Positions 10,756 to 21,904 of a DNA stretch of 64,000 nucleotides are shown piece by piece. Source of the stretch: Holothuria scabra (taxonomy: Eukaryota > Echinodermata > Holothuroidea > Aspidochirotida > Holothuriidae); the NCBI GenBank assembly GCA_037179385.1, contig CM074193.1:42812846-42876845 (forward strand), given 5' to 3'. The translations under genes were made by a program, and so were the position numbers. Numbering within the stretch: the first letter of the stretch is position 1; every line of letters starts with the position of its first letter. The notes beneath the pieces were generated by a model. It ran no database searches, was not told the origin of the DNA, and saw only the letters and a list, made by a program, of their open reading frames with translations.

Positions 10756-11984
10756 CCCGTCCCACCCAGCTCACAACCACCGTTCACTTCTACTCACCCA
10801 CAAACGGCACCCAAATCGCAAATGCGACGAATCTTGCAGGGCAAAATAACAACTCCTTGGATTCTACTTGCAACTCGTAACATTACCATAGGAGAGTCTA
10901 CTGCTTTACGGAGCTCCATATCTTGGCCATTACGGACCTACATAGTTATGTACCCGGGATTAATAAGCAGTTTACATGGTCCTCGTGACATATGGGATAG
11001 TTCTTGAGAGCATGTTAACAACTCGCTCATGGCATTAATTAATGGTAATAATGTAGAAAATATTCTTAAAAAAGTTTGTTTTGAGTTGTGCACGAGTTGA
11101 TGCATTTTTTTTTTTACAAAATGCCAATACTTTTTTGGGTTAGATTAAGGTCAACCAAGTTGGCGGAAAATGAAAACGACCACAAACTTAAAATTAAATA
11201 CGGTAATATTAAAGTAATACTGATAGAAATAACCCTTTAACAACATAGTTTTCACAGATGCGCTTTATATCTAGACATATAATATTCATAAATGATATTT
11301 CAAAATATTGTTATTGAAATTTGAGTCAACCAAATGACTCAACCAAAAGGCAAAACCGTTGCTAATTGTGTGAGTATATTACGGTATTTGTCAAAAATTG
11401 GAAAAATAATCATTAGAAATATTCATCCCTTTTATTAGTAGGCCTAAACTCCACCCCTAATGTAGACTAAATATCCACAACCTATTATTCTTGTCATTTT
11501 TTAAATGATCCAGGTAACTATGATGAAAAAACAAAATGGCGGAAATTTTGAAATTATATCAAAAAAGTAATGAAAATAATCCTTAAATAGTAGGTTTTTC
11601 ACAGATGTTTTTCATATTCGGTCCTATTTCATACCATATAATAACAAATTTTATTTCAAAACGTTTTGAAGATAATCCATAATAAATAAATTCACCTAGT
11701 TATCTCAACTATTTACAACAAAACTCATGCTCTCTCAGTCACTCAAATCCTTTTCTTCTTTCGAGGACTCTGATGTCAGTTAATTTCATTAGATGAAAAC
11801 AAAGAGCTTAAGTGCAGTATTTACAGAAGAAAGTGAAAAACAATAGAATTACCAAACATATCCAACTGAATTTTAAGCAATGTGAATATAATACGTTTTA
11901 GCAAGTTGAACAGTGTCGTTGTTAATTTGGACCCCAACGAGGAGTAGTATTTTTAATAGTCACGTCTCCCCCCCCCCCCTTCCC
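10756..11984. other. No supported feature
   Basis: AT-rich sequence with an A/T-run near 11107. Nothing coding and no repeat shared with the rest of the window was noticed. Confidence 0.5.
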
Positions 11985-13769
11985 CCAAGAAAAGAAAACA
12001 TTTTTTGATGAAACTGTATTTCCGTCTTGGCGTTGATATATACAATCAAACGAATCATTAGAAAAATTTATTAATAAATAAGATATTTACAGATAAAGAA
12101 GCAATCAAAGTGCCAAGCGTTTCCTTTAATCGAAGGCCAGTTACATCAATAATATCTTTCTTTGAAGCAAGATTTTATTCCAATCTTGAACAGATATCCG
12201 TATCTATAAATTTAAAAACAGAAGGTGGAAAAATATATTCAAGTATTTACACTACAGATAGGTTCATTCCAAATACAGCACAATTACAAAAACATCATTA
12301 TTATAGGAGAAAATCCAACATAGAGGGAATTATTATAAACAAATATATACAATCAAGAGAGAATGTACCTTTCATACACAACTATTCATACACACATAAA
12401 TATATAGAATTCTAGAAGTATTAAAACGATAGTTAAGTATACCTGAAAAACAAGTCTGTGATTGTTCATTTTACAGTTTTAAAGAAGGAATTTCATGCAA
12501 CTTACACTTTAAAAAAGCTGATGATGACGACCTCATGTAATCCGCACACCTCCTTCACTGGAGGAACAAATTTACTTACATGCTGAACATATATACATAC
12601 AAAAGAAGAGAAGAAAAATAAATGTAATATTTACAAATATTTACATTACTCGTAATTTTTTCCCTTGGATGAAAGAACTTTATTGACAGCTTAATTATAT
12701 ATATTAATCGTTACTTAATTTCATTGACAATATCGATCAAGACTTTCATGCCAAGCTTAAAAACACTTTTTTGAAGGAAGAATTTTATTAATCCTGAATA
12801 AATAAATACATACAAAATGCGCTAGTTAACGTAATCCACTGTAAATACGTGAAAGTCATCTTACATTTATTTAAGATTTCTGTTTTGTATATGTTCAAAG
12901 AAAAAATACATGCAAAGGTTGAAAAAATACACATTGCGTAGTAAATACATATTGTTTTCTTTTTTCCTTGGAAGGAAGAAATTTATTCACATCTTGACCC
13001 TATATACAGTTGAATAAGTGATAATAATATTTAAAAGTTTATACAATATGATTAATTTTTTCCATACAGGGAACAACTCTATTTACAAGCTGAATATATA
13101 GATATATATATATATATACAATATGATTGCCTATTGCATGATATACACATTGATAAAATATACTTTTTTAAGGAAAACTGTATTTCTGCCTTTACGTACA
13201 TATATTTAATGAAACAGATATTTAAAAATTTTACATATAAATAAAATATTTTTTTGAAGGAACGTTTTATTTCTGCCTTCAAGTTCATATATACAAACAA
13301 ATACTTACAGAGTTTTGAGAAATAATTATAATATTTACAAGTATTTTTTTTTTTTTTTAATTTTTTTTAATCCTATTTTTTTCAATATTCTTTCGTATAA
13401 ACATATTTACAGTGTCCATTTGTGTTAATAATTTCTTAAGAGTAAGTTATACAGTAATTTTCATTTGGAACGTCGAATATAATAGATAGTGGCTATGTAC
13501 ATTCGCGAGAGAGTACGGACTATTTACAACATATACGTTTAGGGTAAGTGAATATAAATGAATATATATACAAAATATACAATATACAAAATTATCCCCA
13601 AAGATCCAATTTATAGATATATATTTACAAGTATTTACAGTGATTAATTTAACTAAATACACAATTATACAATAATTGCAATTTACTTTTTTTAAGCAAC
13701 GTTTTATTTTAGCCTTCAAGCACATATTTATAGACAAATATTTACAGAGTTTTGAGAAATAAATATAAT
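11985..13769 (-). repeat. Array of LINE/SINE 3'-tail-like units
   Basis: On the minus strand the same module recurs with decay at about 11.99, 12.16, 12.55, 12.77, 12.97, 13.06, 13.17, 13.25 and 13.69 kb. Each has a GTATATAT-like stretch, then AATAAA or a close variant, then TTCCTTC and an A-run, with CTGTAAATATTTGTAAATA spacers. Isolated copies sit at about 6032-6115 and 15714-15810. Each unit looks like the polyadenylated 3' end of a retroelement. Spacing is irregular, from about 80 to 400 bp. The array is the target of the LINE at 13770-15670. Confidence 0.7.
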
Positions 13770-15670
13770 TTTTTTTTTTTTTTTTTTCCTTCCATCTTTA
13801 CTTCCTTTTTGAATCTGTTTTCACAGCAATATTTTAATCAACAGAATAATAACATGACAAAGCAATTCTCATACTTTCAAAACTTTTATAAGAAAAGGAG
13901 GATAATTTCGTTGCGAAAATCAAATGAATTAAGAATCAATTGGGTCAAATAGACCCGCACAAACTGAAAAGGCGTCTTTTAAATTTAAATAATGAACTTT
14001 ACCTTTTGATTTTTGTTTCCTCTTAAAAAATATATATTCCTCAGTTTGAATAGCAAACTTAAACTTGTAATAAAAACTATTTACATTTGGTTTTATCGAT
14101 TGAAGTTTACATGAAAACAAATAATACTTTAAATGCAAAATCAAAAAATTGTATGGATGACAAATACTATACTGGTACCCAAAGAAAATATCATTCTTAG
14201 AAAACACAAACTGATTACCAAGAAACCTTGATTCAACGTCAAGAATAAAAGTAGAACTGATTGTACAAGCCCAAAAAAGGTGCTCAATAGATTCAATCTC
14301 TCTTTGACAGAATGTGCAGAGTTGGGAGTCTGTTTTCCCCACTAAATAAAGTAGCCTGTTTGTGGGTAAGATTCTATGTAAGAATTTGAACTGAAAAAAC
14401 ACAATTTTGGTTTCTGTTGTAGTAGCCCAAGGGCTCCTAAAAATATTCTCCCAGGCATCGGTAGAAATACCTGGAAAGTCTTTAACCCATTTTTCCATAG
14501 CTGTAGGGGGACTCACTACCTTTACAATGAGACGACGATAAACCAATTGAGACACTGAAAGAGAATGCATGACTTTATGGTAAAACAACTGGTTCGAATT
14601 TTGGGTATTTGCATGTCTACTTGAAAGAATATCTGCTCGCCAAGCATTTGGAATACTAGAAAACAATCCCCAATAAAAAACGAAGGTAATACCTGGGGCT
14701 GGGAAAGTATTTCGGAAAGTGTCCCAAACCAACGGCCTCCCATTTTGATCAAAAATATCCCTTAAATACACCAAACCAAAATGAAGTAGTTGATCGTTAA
14801 ATACAACTTTACTATTTATTTTAATGTAAGAGTTATTCCACAGTATTTGATCGCTAAAATTACTTTGGGGTTCCACAAAGGAGGCATCGCACCAAGCATG
14901 AACAACATTTTTAATGAAAGTGTTTGAAATAGACACATCAGATTTTTTACAGTTACAAGAAAACAAAAACTTATTGCCATACGTCTTTAAGGCTAAATCA
15001 AAGAAAAGTTTCCATGGCCTCTGCGAATCGTCGTCACAATATCTACGTACCCAAGTACATTTTAAGCTCTTGACAAAAGTTTCAACATGAACTACTTTCA
15101 ATCCCCCTTTACATACGTCATCAAACATAGAAACACGTTTAACTTTGTCAGGGTTGCCAGCCCAAATGAAATCAAAAATAAGATTCTGTATCTCCTTAAT
15201 AAACTTTTCAGGGGGATTGGGAAGGGTAAGAAAAAGAAACACTAATTGGGACAAAGCAAAGGATTTTACAAGAATGTTTCGTCCAATAGGGGTGAGGTCA
15301 CGGGAAGACCACAGGCGAAGGCAATTTTTTAAACGAGAAAGCTTAGGCACAAAGTTTAAACGAAACAAGTCATTACCATTGTGGGTGAAGAACACCCCCA
15401 AAATACAAACAGGCCCGTAATTCAATTTAAGATTAAACTCTTTGAGGAAAGATGGGGTCGTATTGCGTGATGGTCCTAAAGGGAAAAGAGTAGACTTGTC
15501 AACATTAATGGAAAGTCCAGAAGCACGCTTAAAAAGGTTTAATGTACGAAAAGCTTCCAGAAGAGAATCTTTAGTACCGTCAAGAAATAATTGAGTATCA
15601 TCAGCATACTGGAGGACTTTTATCATAGAATTATGTACAGATATTCCTTTAATATTATTGTTTAAATATA
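13770..15670 (-). mobile_element. 5'-truncated non-LTR retrotransposon (LINE) insertion with 18-bp target duplication
   Basis: The element is bounded by TTGAGAAATAAATATAAT at 13752-13769 and again at 15671-15688, an exact 18-bp duplication. It ends at 13770 in a poly(A) tail (poly-T on +). Removing the insert leaves a continuous copy of the local repeat that matches the neighbouring unit at about 13315-13345, confirming the empty site. The 5' part is missing, typical of incomplete target-primed reverse transcription. The reading frame inside is intact, so the insertion looks fairly young. Confidence 0.93.
13929..15662 (-). CDS. LINE reverse transcriptase, C-terminal part, 5'-truncated
   Basis: The open frame gives 565 codons from the first Met (15626). 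Coding similarity continues upstream to about 15662 (NNNIKGISVHNS), where the truncation lies. The catalytic palm motif YADD is at residues 7-10 from that Met, followed by GLSINVDKS and the LTPIGRNILVKSFALSQL thumb region. A zf-RVT-like zinc motif has C437, C440, H449 and C454. The pattern (LGVFFTHNG, FIWAGNPDKVKR, KGGLKVVHVETFVKSLKCTWVRR) resembles L1/Tx1-group ORF2 proteins. The endonuclease and the N-terminal half of the RT are absent, so it cannot be autonomous. No internal stop is present. Confidence 0.9.
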   Translation of the reverse strand, partial: NNNIKGISVHNSMIKVLQYADDTQLFLDGTKDSLLEAFRTLNLFKRASGLSINVDKSTLFPLGPSRNTTPSFLKEFNLKLNYGPVCILGVFFTHNGNDLFRLNFVPKLSRLKNCLRLWSSRDLTPIGRNILVKSFALSQLVFLFLTLPNPPEKFIKEIQNLIFDFIWAGNPDKVKRVSMFDDVCKGGLKVVHVETFVKSLKCTWVRRYCDDDSQRPWKLFFDLALKTYGNKFLFSCNCKKSDVSISNTFIKNVVHAWCDASFVEPQSNFSDQILWNNSYIKINSKVVFNDQLLHFGLVYLRDIFDQNGRPLVWDTFRNTFPAPGITFVFYWGLFSSIPNAWRADILSSRHANTQNSNQLFYHKVMHSLSVSQLVYRRLIVKVVSPPTAMEKWVKDFPGISTDAWENIFRSPWATTTETKIVFFQFKFLHRILPTNRLLYLVGKTDSQLCTFCQREIESIEHLFWACTISSTFILDVESRFLGNQFVFSKNDIFFGYQYSICHPYNFLILHLKYYLFSCKLQSIKPNVNSFYYKFKFAIQTEEYIFFKRKQKSKGKVHYLNLKDAFSVCAGLFDPIDS

Positions 15671-15713
15671 TTGAGAAATAAATATAATATTTACAAATAA
15701 CAGTAATTAATTG

Positions 15714-16236
15714 TTTTTTTTTTTGTTTTTTTTTGAAGGAAGAACTTTATTCATCCTGAGCATATAAATACATACAAAGGTAGAAGAATAAATATATTTA
15801 CAGCTATTTACAGTTTCAGTATCTAGTTTCAGTATCAGTTCCTGCAGGTTATTTGCTTACAACAATCAATCTCACAAAGCAGCCACATTACAAGTAATGA
15901 CAATCTACAATGGAGGTATATTACAAGCGAAATATTAACTTTCCCTCTCTGATGATAACCAAAGAGTGTTTTCACACCCAAACCTTCTCGATATTTACAA
16001 GGGAAATTGAAAAGAATTCACACATAAAAAATATATATTCAGGCTGTCGGACACATAAGCACCGTCTCAACTCCTCAGACAAAAAAAAGATTGAAGACAT
16101 CCGACGTCATGACCTGAATGCGACACGTCTACCAGTTCCGTCATACCGGAGGACCGGTACCGGGACTTGAACCCGGACGCCCGAAGGCACCGCAAGTTTC
16201 GCAGACGTCCATAGCAGTTGAGCTATCTAGATGTCT
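15714..16236 (-). mobile_element. tRNA-derived SINE with 3'-tail module
   Basis: On the minus strand the 5' part (about 16236-16147) carries pol III promoter boxes: TAGCTCAACTG (A box) and GGGTTCAAGTCCCGG (B box within a perfect 5-bp T-arm stem). The acceptor stem does not pair and the anticodon loop is abnormal, so it is not a working tRNA. It continues through a unique body and ends in a module with AATAAAGTTCTTCCTTC and an A/T-rich tail at 15714-15735. The head is clear; the continuity of the body as one element is inferred. Confidence 0.65.
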
Positions 16237-16239
16237 GTA

Positions 16240-17700
16240 CATATCCCTTTGCTTTTTTTTTATTTATACCTCGCTTAGACACGTTAAGAATGTAAATTTT
16301 AGTCAGTCTACCTTACCAGCAGTTCTGTGAAAATAACCTGTTTCGACTTCATTTGCATTTTTTTTTAGGTCATGGACTGTGACCCTTATAAGTGTGGTAT
16401 TTTTAGAGGCTACATTTATGTACCGATGGGAACAAATGAACAACATCCCTACTTGGATGATAGATAAAACCGTGGTGACATAACAAGGGACATCACCTCA
16501 AATGAAACAATGCAATGGTATTTGGTACTTAAATTTAATTACTGTCGATTAACTCTTTCTGTTTGTTGTATGCTTCATCTTAGTCCGTTAAGAGGGTGTT
16601 TTCTTGATCTCATAAATGTTTTGTTTTCTTTTTCATATTAGGCCTAGCCTGCTCGCCATACTCACATTACCTTTAAAACTGAATAAAAACTGAATAGTCT
16701 ATAGGTCTTCAGCATATCCTACCTATCTACGCAGTATAATCTGATTTTATCCGGTTCACTGATAGCACTGTCTAGTTGAAAGGTATTTACTAAATCCCAT
16801 CTATAGAAAATCAGGTCACGGGATCATTGGTCTGAATGGCTTCCCAATTTATTGATGATACTTATTGTTCGATTTCACTTCACATCAATTCAGAGGTATT
16901 TACTTACTTTTGTTCCGACCAAAACGATAATTACTCTTAAGGTACAGAGTAAAGCTGTAAACCCACACAGCTTCCTGCAGAGACCTTAAACGATCTACGC
17001 TACAATGGCAAGGACATATTTTCCCCATCGGGTTACGTTGGGAAAACAATTGCCCAAACTATAATGAGGACTGGAATAGAACCAGGCCTCAACCATCATC
17101 CCGATCGAAATGGGAAAATACTACAGAAACAAGATATGTATGACCAGCGGGGGGGGGGGGGGGGAACTGAGGGAAAAGGGAACTGGCTTCAAGCTATACC
17201 TAATGAAGGCAGGCTCGGATCCAGAGGGGGGGGGGGGCTTTCACGGCCCCCGCTCTCCGCCTTCACCACATCAACAATAAAACGTACGCGAAATTAGCAG
17301 TGCAACCCCCTCACACCCCTGCTTTCTCTTAAGTGATATGGGAACCATTCTGCGATTACCATGACAACAATCTTTTTATTAAAATTGATTTTATAACTAT
17401 TCAAAGTGGGTAACAACAAAATAAGTGAGTTGAGAACAAGTTTAATTCTTTACAACCTGCAAATTTTGCTTGGCAACCGTTTAACTAATGAATTTGTAAA
17501 TAGTTGCGTGTGTTGGTGGGTTGGGGTGTTGTACATATTAATTACAGAAATTTCTGTTTTGCTGGATTAGTCGAAGTATGTAAATAGTTCATTCATACTT
17601 GTGTTTTCTCAGGTCCGGTGTTTTGGGTCTTTATGTTTAACAGTGTCCGTTCCCATGCACTTAAAAAGCACTAATTAATCTTTTTCAACAGGTTATTTCG
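16240..17700. other. No supported gene
   Basis: Unique sequence with G tracts at 17151-17164 and 17226-17238. Those tracts resemble the interior of hAT ends, but no CAGTGGCG terminus could be paired. Confidence 0.5.
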
Positions 17701-17895
17701 ATCATGTGTAGTATCTGTTCTTTTCACCCAGTCTAGAATGGAGCCATGCATGACAGATCAATGATGTAAACAGGTAAATGGTCTGAAGGCGTTCAGGTTG
17801 GTAAAGTGTTGTCCTTAAGTGAACGTATAGCTTCTTCGGGAAGCAGTTAAAGTTTGGTTTCGCCGCACGGCTCTTTGCCAGAGGGTCGGGAGGAC
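17701..17895 (-). repeat. Dispersed repeat, copy 1 (former coding element)
   Basis: Closely similar to 27905-28100 along about 190 bp, sharing AGTATCTGTTCT, GTCTAGAATG, CTTCTTCGGGAAGCAGTT and GCCAGAGGGTCGG. On the minus strand both copies translate with the same start, SP-DPLA--R-A-PNF, and then drift out of frame. This suggests a shared coding ancestor, probably a transposable element ORF. I cannot name the family. Confidence 0.6.
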
Positions 17896-18945
17896 TTTGG
17901 AAAAAGTAAGAGAGGTGTTCGACAGGGTTGCCCCTTAAGACCATATCTCTTTATCTTTGTACAAAACTTCTCTCAAGACACAGTATTGGGAAATGTTACT
18001 TTGAGGGCTTACCGGTACGTATTTTGGGGACGAAATAAAGTTATTGCAATACGCGGACGATACAGTTCATTTTAACTGAAGGCAGTGAAGGCTCCCTTTG
18101 GGGAATGCTTGCAGTTCTAAGAAAGTTTCAGACGGCCTCTGATCTGAAACTAAATCTAAGTAAATCAAACATTTTCCCACTATAAGCCCGCTTGCCTCTA
18201 CTCAACCAGATTTCGTCTTGATTTGAATTTTCAAGTAACCTTGGACCTATTAGATTCCAAAGAATTTACTTTACTCACAATGGAAATGAACTGTACTGTC
18301 TACACTAAATGCAAAAACTCTCTCGTCTGAAAGTGTTTCCAAGCTTTGATCACCCTCCCATTGGTAGAAACATACTGTAAAATCATTTGCCTTATCTCAA
18401 CTTGTTTTACTTCTTCAAATCTTCCCTAATTCTCTTAATTCCTTTATAAATGAGGTGCAAAAATGATTTTAAATTTCATATGGTCCGGAAATCCCGACAA
18501 AGTTCTTCGAACAACTATGTATGAAGAATTGTTTAATGGAAGCTTAAAAGTAACTATTATAATTTTTTGTGGATGCACTTAAAGTTGTTTGGGTCAAGCG
18601 ATACATAAACAGTGATAAAGGTATCGAATACTGTTTATCTCCTTATGGCAAGTCCTTGATTTTTCAGTGTGTGTAAATTTAGGCATAGTGACGTAACTAA
18701 TATAAATCATTGTTTCATAAAAAAAAAAAAATTAATAGGGCCCACTGTAGGACGACATAGTCTAGGCCTATTTATCTTCAAAAGGTCTTTTAATTTTATA
18801 TAGTGGACTAGACTATGGACTGCGCTTGTATTTTTTGCAAAGCTGAATATACATTTAGCTTGTTACATTTTAACGATAGTATTGAAAATTATGAAACTCA
18901 GATTCTTTGGAATAAAAGCTTCATTAAAATTCATGGCCCTCATAT
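17885..18945 (+). pseudogene. Decayed LINE reverse transcriptase fragment, same group as the 14-15.6 kb copy
   Basis: Begins with RGVRQGCPLRPYLFIF (RT motif), then LLQYADDTV at about 18045, SDLKLNLSKSNIFPL, YFTHNGNELY, QKLSRLKVF and PPIGRNIL, and near the end ETQILWNKSFIKI, which aligns with DQILWNNSYIKI of the intact copy. Several stops and frameshifts break it. An A-run and unrelated sequence interrupt it around 18720-18800. It supplies the RT part that the truncated copy lacks. Confidence 0.85.
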
Positions 18946-19158
18946 TCATTTCATTTTTTCATTTTATTTCATTTATTTCCTCCACACAAATACAAGTACA
19001 TAATCAGAAATGGACGTAGAAGTATGAACAGGATACTAGAACAAACACGTAAGTGTCTAACAAAGCTAGCAACCTTTAGAAAAAAGGAGAGGAGAGAAAC
19101 AGAGAAAGGAAAAGGAGGAGAGAGGGAGGGGAAAGAAAGGAAGACTAGCAGTGGCGTA

Positions 19159-19547
19159 CACTCTAAAATCAAAAGAGTGAACTAAGTCACTCTTTGAACG
19201 AGTGAAAATTGTAAATTCACTCCATTAGAGTGATAATTCACTCCAAGAGGAGTGAAGTTCCCTCCAAAAAGAGTGAAATTCACTAGAGGAAGAGGGAAAA
19301 TTCACTCTTCCACAAGTGCCTGTAATGAACGCTCTTTTTTTAAGAGCGATCACTGTGGGCACTCCATCAAGAGGGAAACTTCACTCGTTTTAAGAGAATT
19401 TCACTTTTTTTGGAGTTTTGGAGTGAACTTCACTCTTTTTGGAGGGAACTTCACTCCTCTTGGAGTGAATTATCACTCTTATGGAGCGAATTTATACTTT
19501 TCACTCGATCAAAGAGTGACTAAGTTCACTCTTTTGATTTTAGAGTG
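19159..19547. mobile_element. TA-flanked foldback MITE, CACTCTAAAA ends (copy 1)
   Basis: The two halves are near-perfect inverted copies for roughly 180 bp each, beginning CACTCTAAAATCAAAAGAGT and meeting at an apex around GCTCTTTTTTTAAGAGCG. TA flanks both sides. The arms are made of repeated GAGTGAA/TTCACTC motifs. It sits at the TA of a hAT-like end (CAGTGGCG-TA-GTCAATGGGG), so it inserted into an older element. No coding capacity. Confidence 0.9.
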
Positions 19548-20804
19548 TAGTCAATGGGGGAAGGAGCGGGGGGGGGGGGCAATTTGCCACCCCTGGAAAA
19601 TATTTTGGGGAAATTTGTTGAATTTCGGGAAATTTTAAGTTGACGAAATAATACTTCCTTTTCCTATTTCTTTAAATTTTCTCCTTATAAGTAAACGTAA
19701 AACATTTCTCATGCATAATTTGTATTTACATGCAACGTATTTCCCCAGATCTCATCTGTGTCACTGCAGCATGAAGCGCGCTTGACTCGCGTTCCGCAAA
19801 AATGTCCTCTCTGCAGCAGCGTAATGTTCTCTGGTACACGTGCAGGGTATTTTGATCAGTTCAGCGTATACTGCGCAACAGTGACAGACTATAAGACCCG
19901 CGCATATAGGATACCATCATCCAGCCAGTTCCCTACGTTTTGTTGAGCTTATGTTATGTTCAACTTGATGCACTATTGGATAATACGTTGCAAATAAATA
20001 GTAACATAATCATACCCTCATGAACGAAATATCCCCTAATCTAATTATCACAATTCAGTTCCGTTTGTTTTCGTTCCACAACCATTATATTTATATTCGA
20101 TTTAAGGCTGTCAGCAATACATACCGGTAGGCCTCAGAGTTTCCAATTTTCCTTTTTATATATATTGTGAACAAATCGTCTCCTTAAAAGTTTTCAGGAC
20201 AAGAAAAATATGGCATTCTGAGCATGCTGTAAAGAGGCACAGGGAGTGTCATTTCCCGCAGTCTAGGGGTGTTTTTAGCGAAATTTCCCCTGGCGGGACG
20301 CTCCGCGTGAACCGATGGTCGCGCTCCCCGTATCACTATCACCCGTCACTAAAGTTAACAAGGCCCTAGGTTAGGTTAGGGTATAGGTTAAGCTACGTTT
20401 AACAGCCCAGTTTCAAATTTATTGGTTGGCAGCACCTTGGTTTAAGTTTAAGCATTTAGTAGCTTCCCATCCTACAATCTAGTACCGGGCAGGTTGTAGA
20501 CCGATCTAAATCTGTGTTTAACGATGGATGAAGCTAAAACAAAATCTTACCATTGTCTACACATGATAACCCTGCAAACCTGGACAAACGTATGATGTTT
20601 ACCTTGTTCTTAAAGGACTGGTTCGGAAAATTAATCTAATTAATCACTGGGGATTGGGTGACAACGGACCCATGATGGCATTTTCTTAATCCTATGTATA
20701 TAGTAGGAAGTTTCAGGATCTTGTAGGCCATGTATTAACTTAGGTAACATTACATGACGTCATGATAATCTTGTTATTATCATAAATTTACGTATTTTGT
20801 ATGT
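19548..20804. other. hAT-end-like start, otherwise unique
   Basis: Begins with the outer part of a hAT-like end (CAGTGGCG at 19149 continuing after the MITE at 19548 as GTCAATGGGG plus a G tract and CCACCCCTGGAAAATATTTT). A worn GGAGCG module is at 20270-20330. No matching right end with the flank AAGACTAG was found. Confidence 0.45.
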
Positions 20805-20812
20805 AATACATG

Positions 20813-21401
20813 CAGGCTTGGGGTAATCGTAATCAGTAATCGTAATCGATTGCAATCGATTACACATTTTGAAGTAGTTGTAATCGCAATCGATTACAAT
20901 GGCAAAGTAATCGCAATCGTGGTTACATTTCTGATTACATTGAAGTTGAATTGAACAAAGAGGTAAAGTTACTAAACAATTTTTTTCAGTGCTTAGTTCT
21001 TTTGTTGGAATCACAAAATTCAATTTGTCATTACCTCCAGAGTTGTTTCTTTGTCTAGTTACATCATTCTCTAGAAGTATACTTTTGCAAAAGAAAATGT
21101 TAGAAACAAAATGTAGTTAGTTAGATAGGGTTTTATGCCTCGACCTGTATCCTTCCGGGCTTATCTAGAGCAGTGTCCATGGCCCTTTTTTTCCAGTTGT
21201 GGGCACTGGACTTCCTATTACATTGTTTATGTGGAAACAAAATGTAATCACGATTGCAATCATGATCACATTGCAATGTAATCGCAATCGTAATCAATTG
21301 CGTTCAATTTTAGTTGTAATCGTAATCATAATCGCAATCGTAAAATATGAAGTAATCGCAATCGTAATCTATTACATTGAGATGTAATCGCCCCAAGCCT
21401 G
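20813..21401. mobile_element. hAT-like MITE made of GTAATCG-type repeats, 589 bp
   Basis: The left end CAGGCTTGGGG and right end CCCCAAGCCTG are exact inverted copies. Flanks AATACATG and AATGCATG form an 8-bp target duplication with one mismatch. Both arms are filled with imperfect repeats of AATCGTAATCGCAATCGATT. The centre, about 21115-21215, holds a degraded SINE piece (GTTAGTTAGATAGGGTTTTA and a TTTTTTCCAGTTGTGGGC block). Confidence 0.82.
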
Positions 21402-21571
21402 AATGCATGCACATTTACCTTGAAAATATACTGAAACTGAAAAGTTTTGGGGAAATTTTCGAGCTTTGCCCCCTGGAAAATATCCTAGCTACGCCACTGC
21501 CCATAACAACAATGAACTGAAGTGAAAGCAAATGAATTGCCCGTTTTCTGTCTGTATTGTGGGTGCAGGTA

Positions 21572-21741
21572 TAGACCTTGTGCATATGATGTCACAGAGC
21601 AGAAAGTAAGCAAACTTTGGGGGCAAAACAAACCAGCAAATACTAATGCAGACAGCTGATTTGTCAACCAGTCGAATACGCGCACAGTCTGCTACACGTG
21701 CAGGGCGAATTCTTATGCGTCGTCAATGCACAAGGTCTATT
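21572..21741. mobile_element. Repeat family A, copy 3: complete MITE, about 170 bp
   Basis: Ends TATAGACCTTGTGCAT and ATGCACAAGGTCTATT are inverted copies. Between them lie ACTTTGGGGGCAAAACAAAC, AATGCAGACAGCTGATTTGT and GTCGAATACGCGCACAGTCT. This copy defines the family borders. Flanks begin with TA or TT, so the target could be TA. Confidence 0.7.
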
Positions 21742-21904
21742 GCCTTATCCCCCCAGTGTAGAGCGTAAATTTCAAGTTGTCTGATATGATAACACTGCAG
21801 CCAATTGATGTTATCACTCCAACATTGCCAGGTCAACGAAAAAATCCGATGACCGAAACGAACCCATGTAATTGGTAACTTTACATGGGTTCGGAAACGG
21901 AAAC

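Noticed and set aside
10471..11007. 178-codon + strand frame
   Set aside because: It runs through the right end of the hAT element and a C tract (PPPPPPSS), so it is not a natural protein.
16147..16236. Possible tRNA gene on the minus strand
   Set aside because: A and B boxes and the T-arm fit, but the acceptor stem does not pair and the anticodon loop is abnormal; it is the head of a SINE.
20365..20390. Telomere-like TTAGGTTAGGG
   Set aside because: Only two imperfect units; too short to be an interstitial telomere tract. The same applies to 50221-50255.
19149..21499. hAT element from CAGTGGCG (19149) to GCTACGCCACTG (21499)
   Set aside because: Flanks AAGACTAG and CCCATAAC differ; the two ends do not belong to one insertion.
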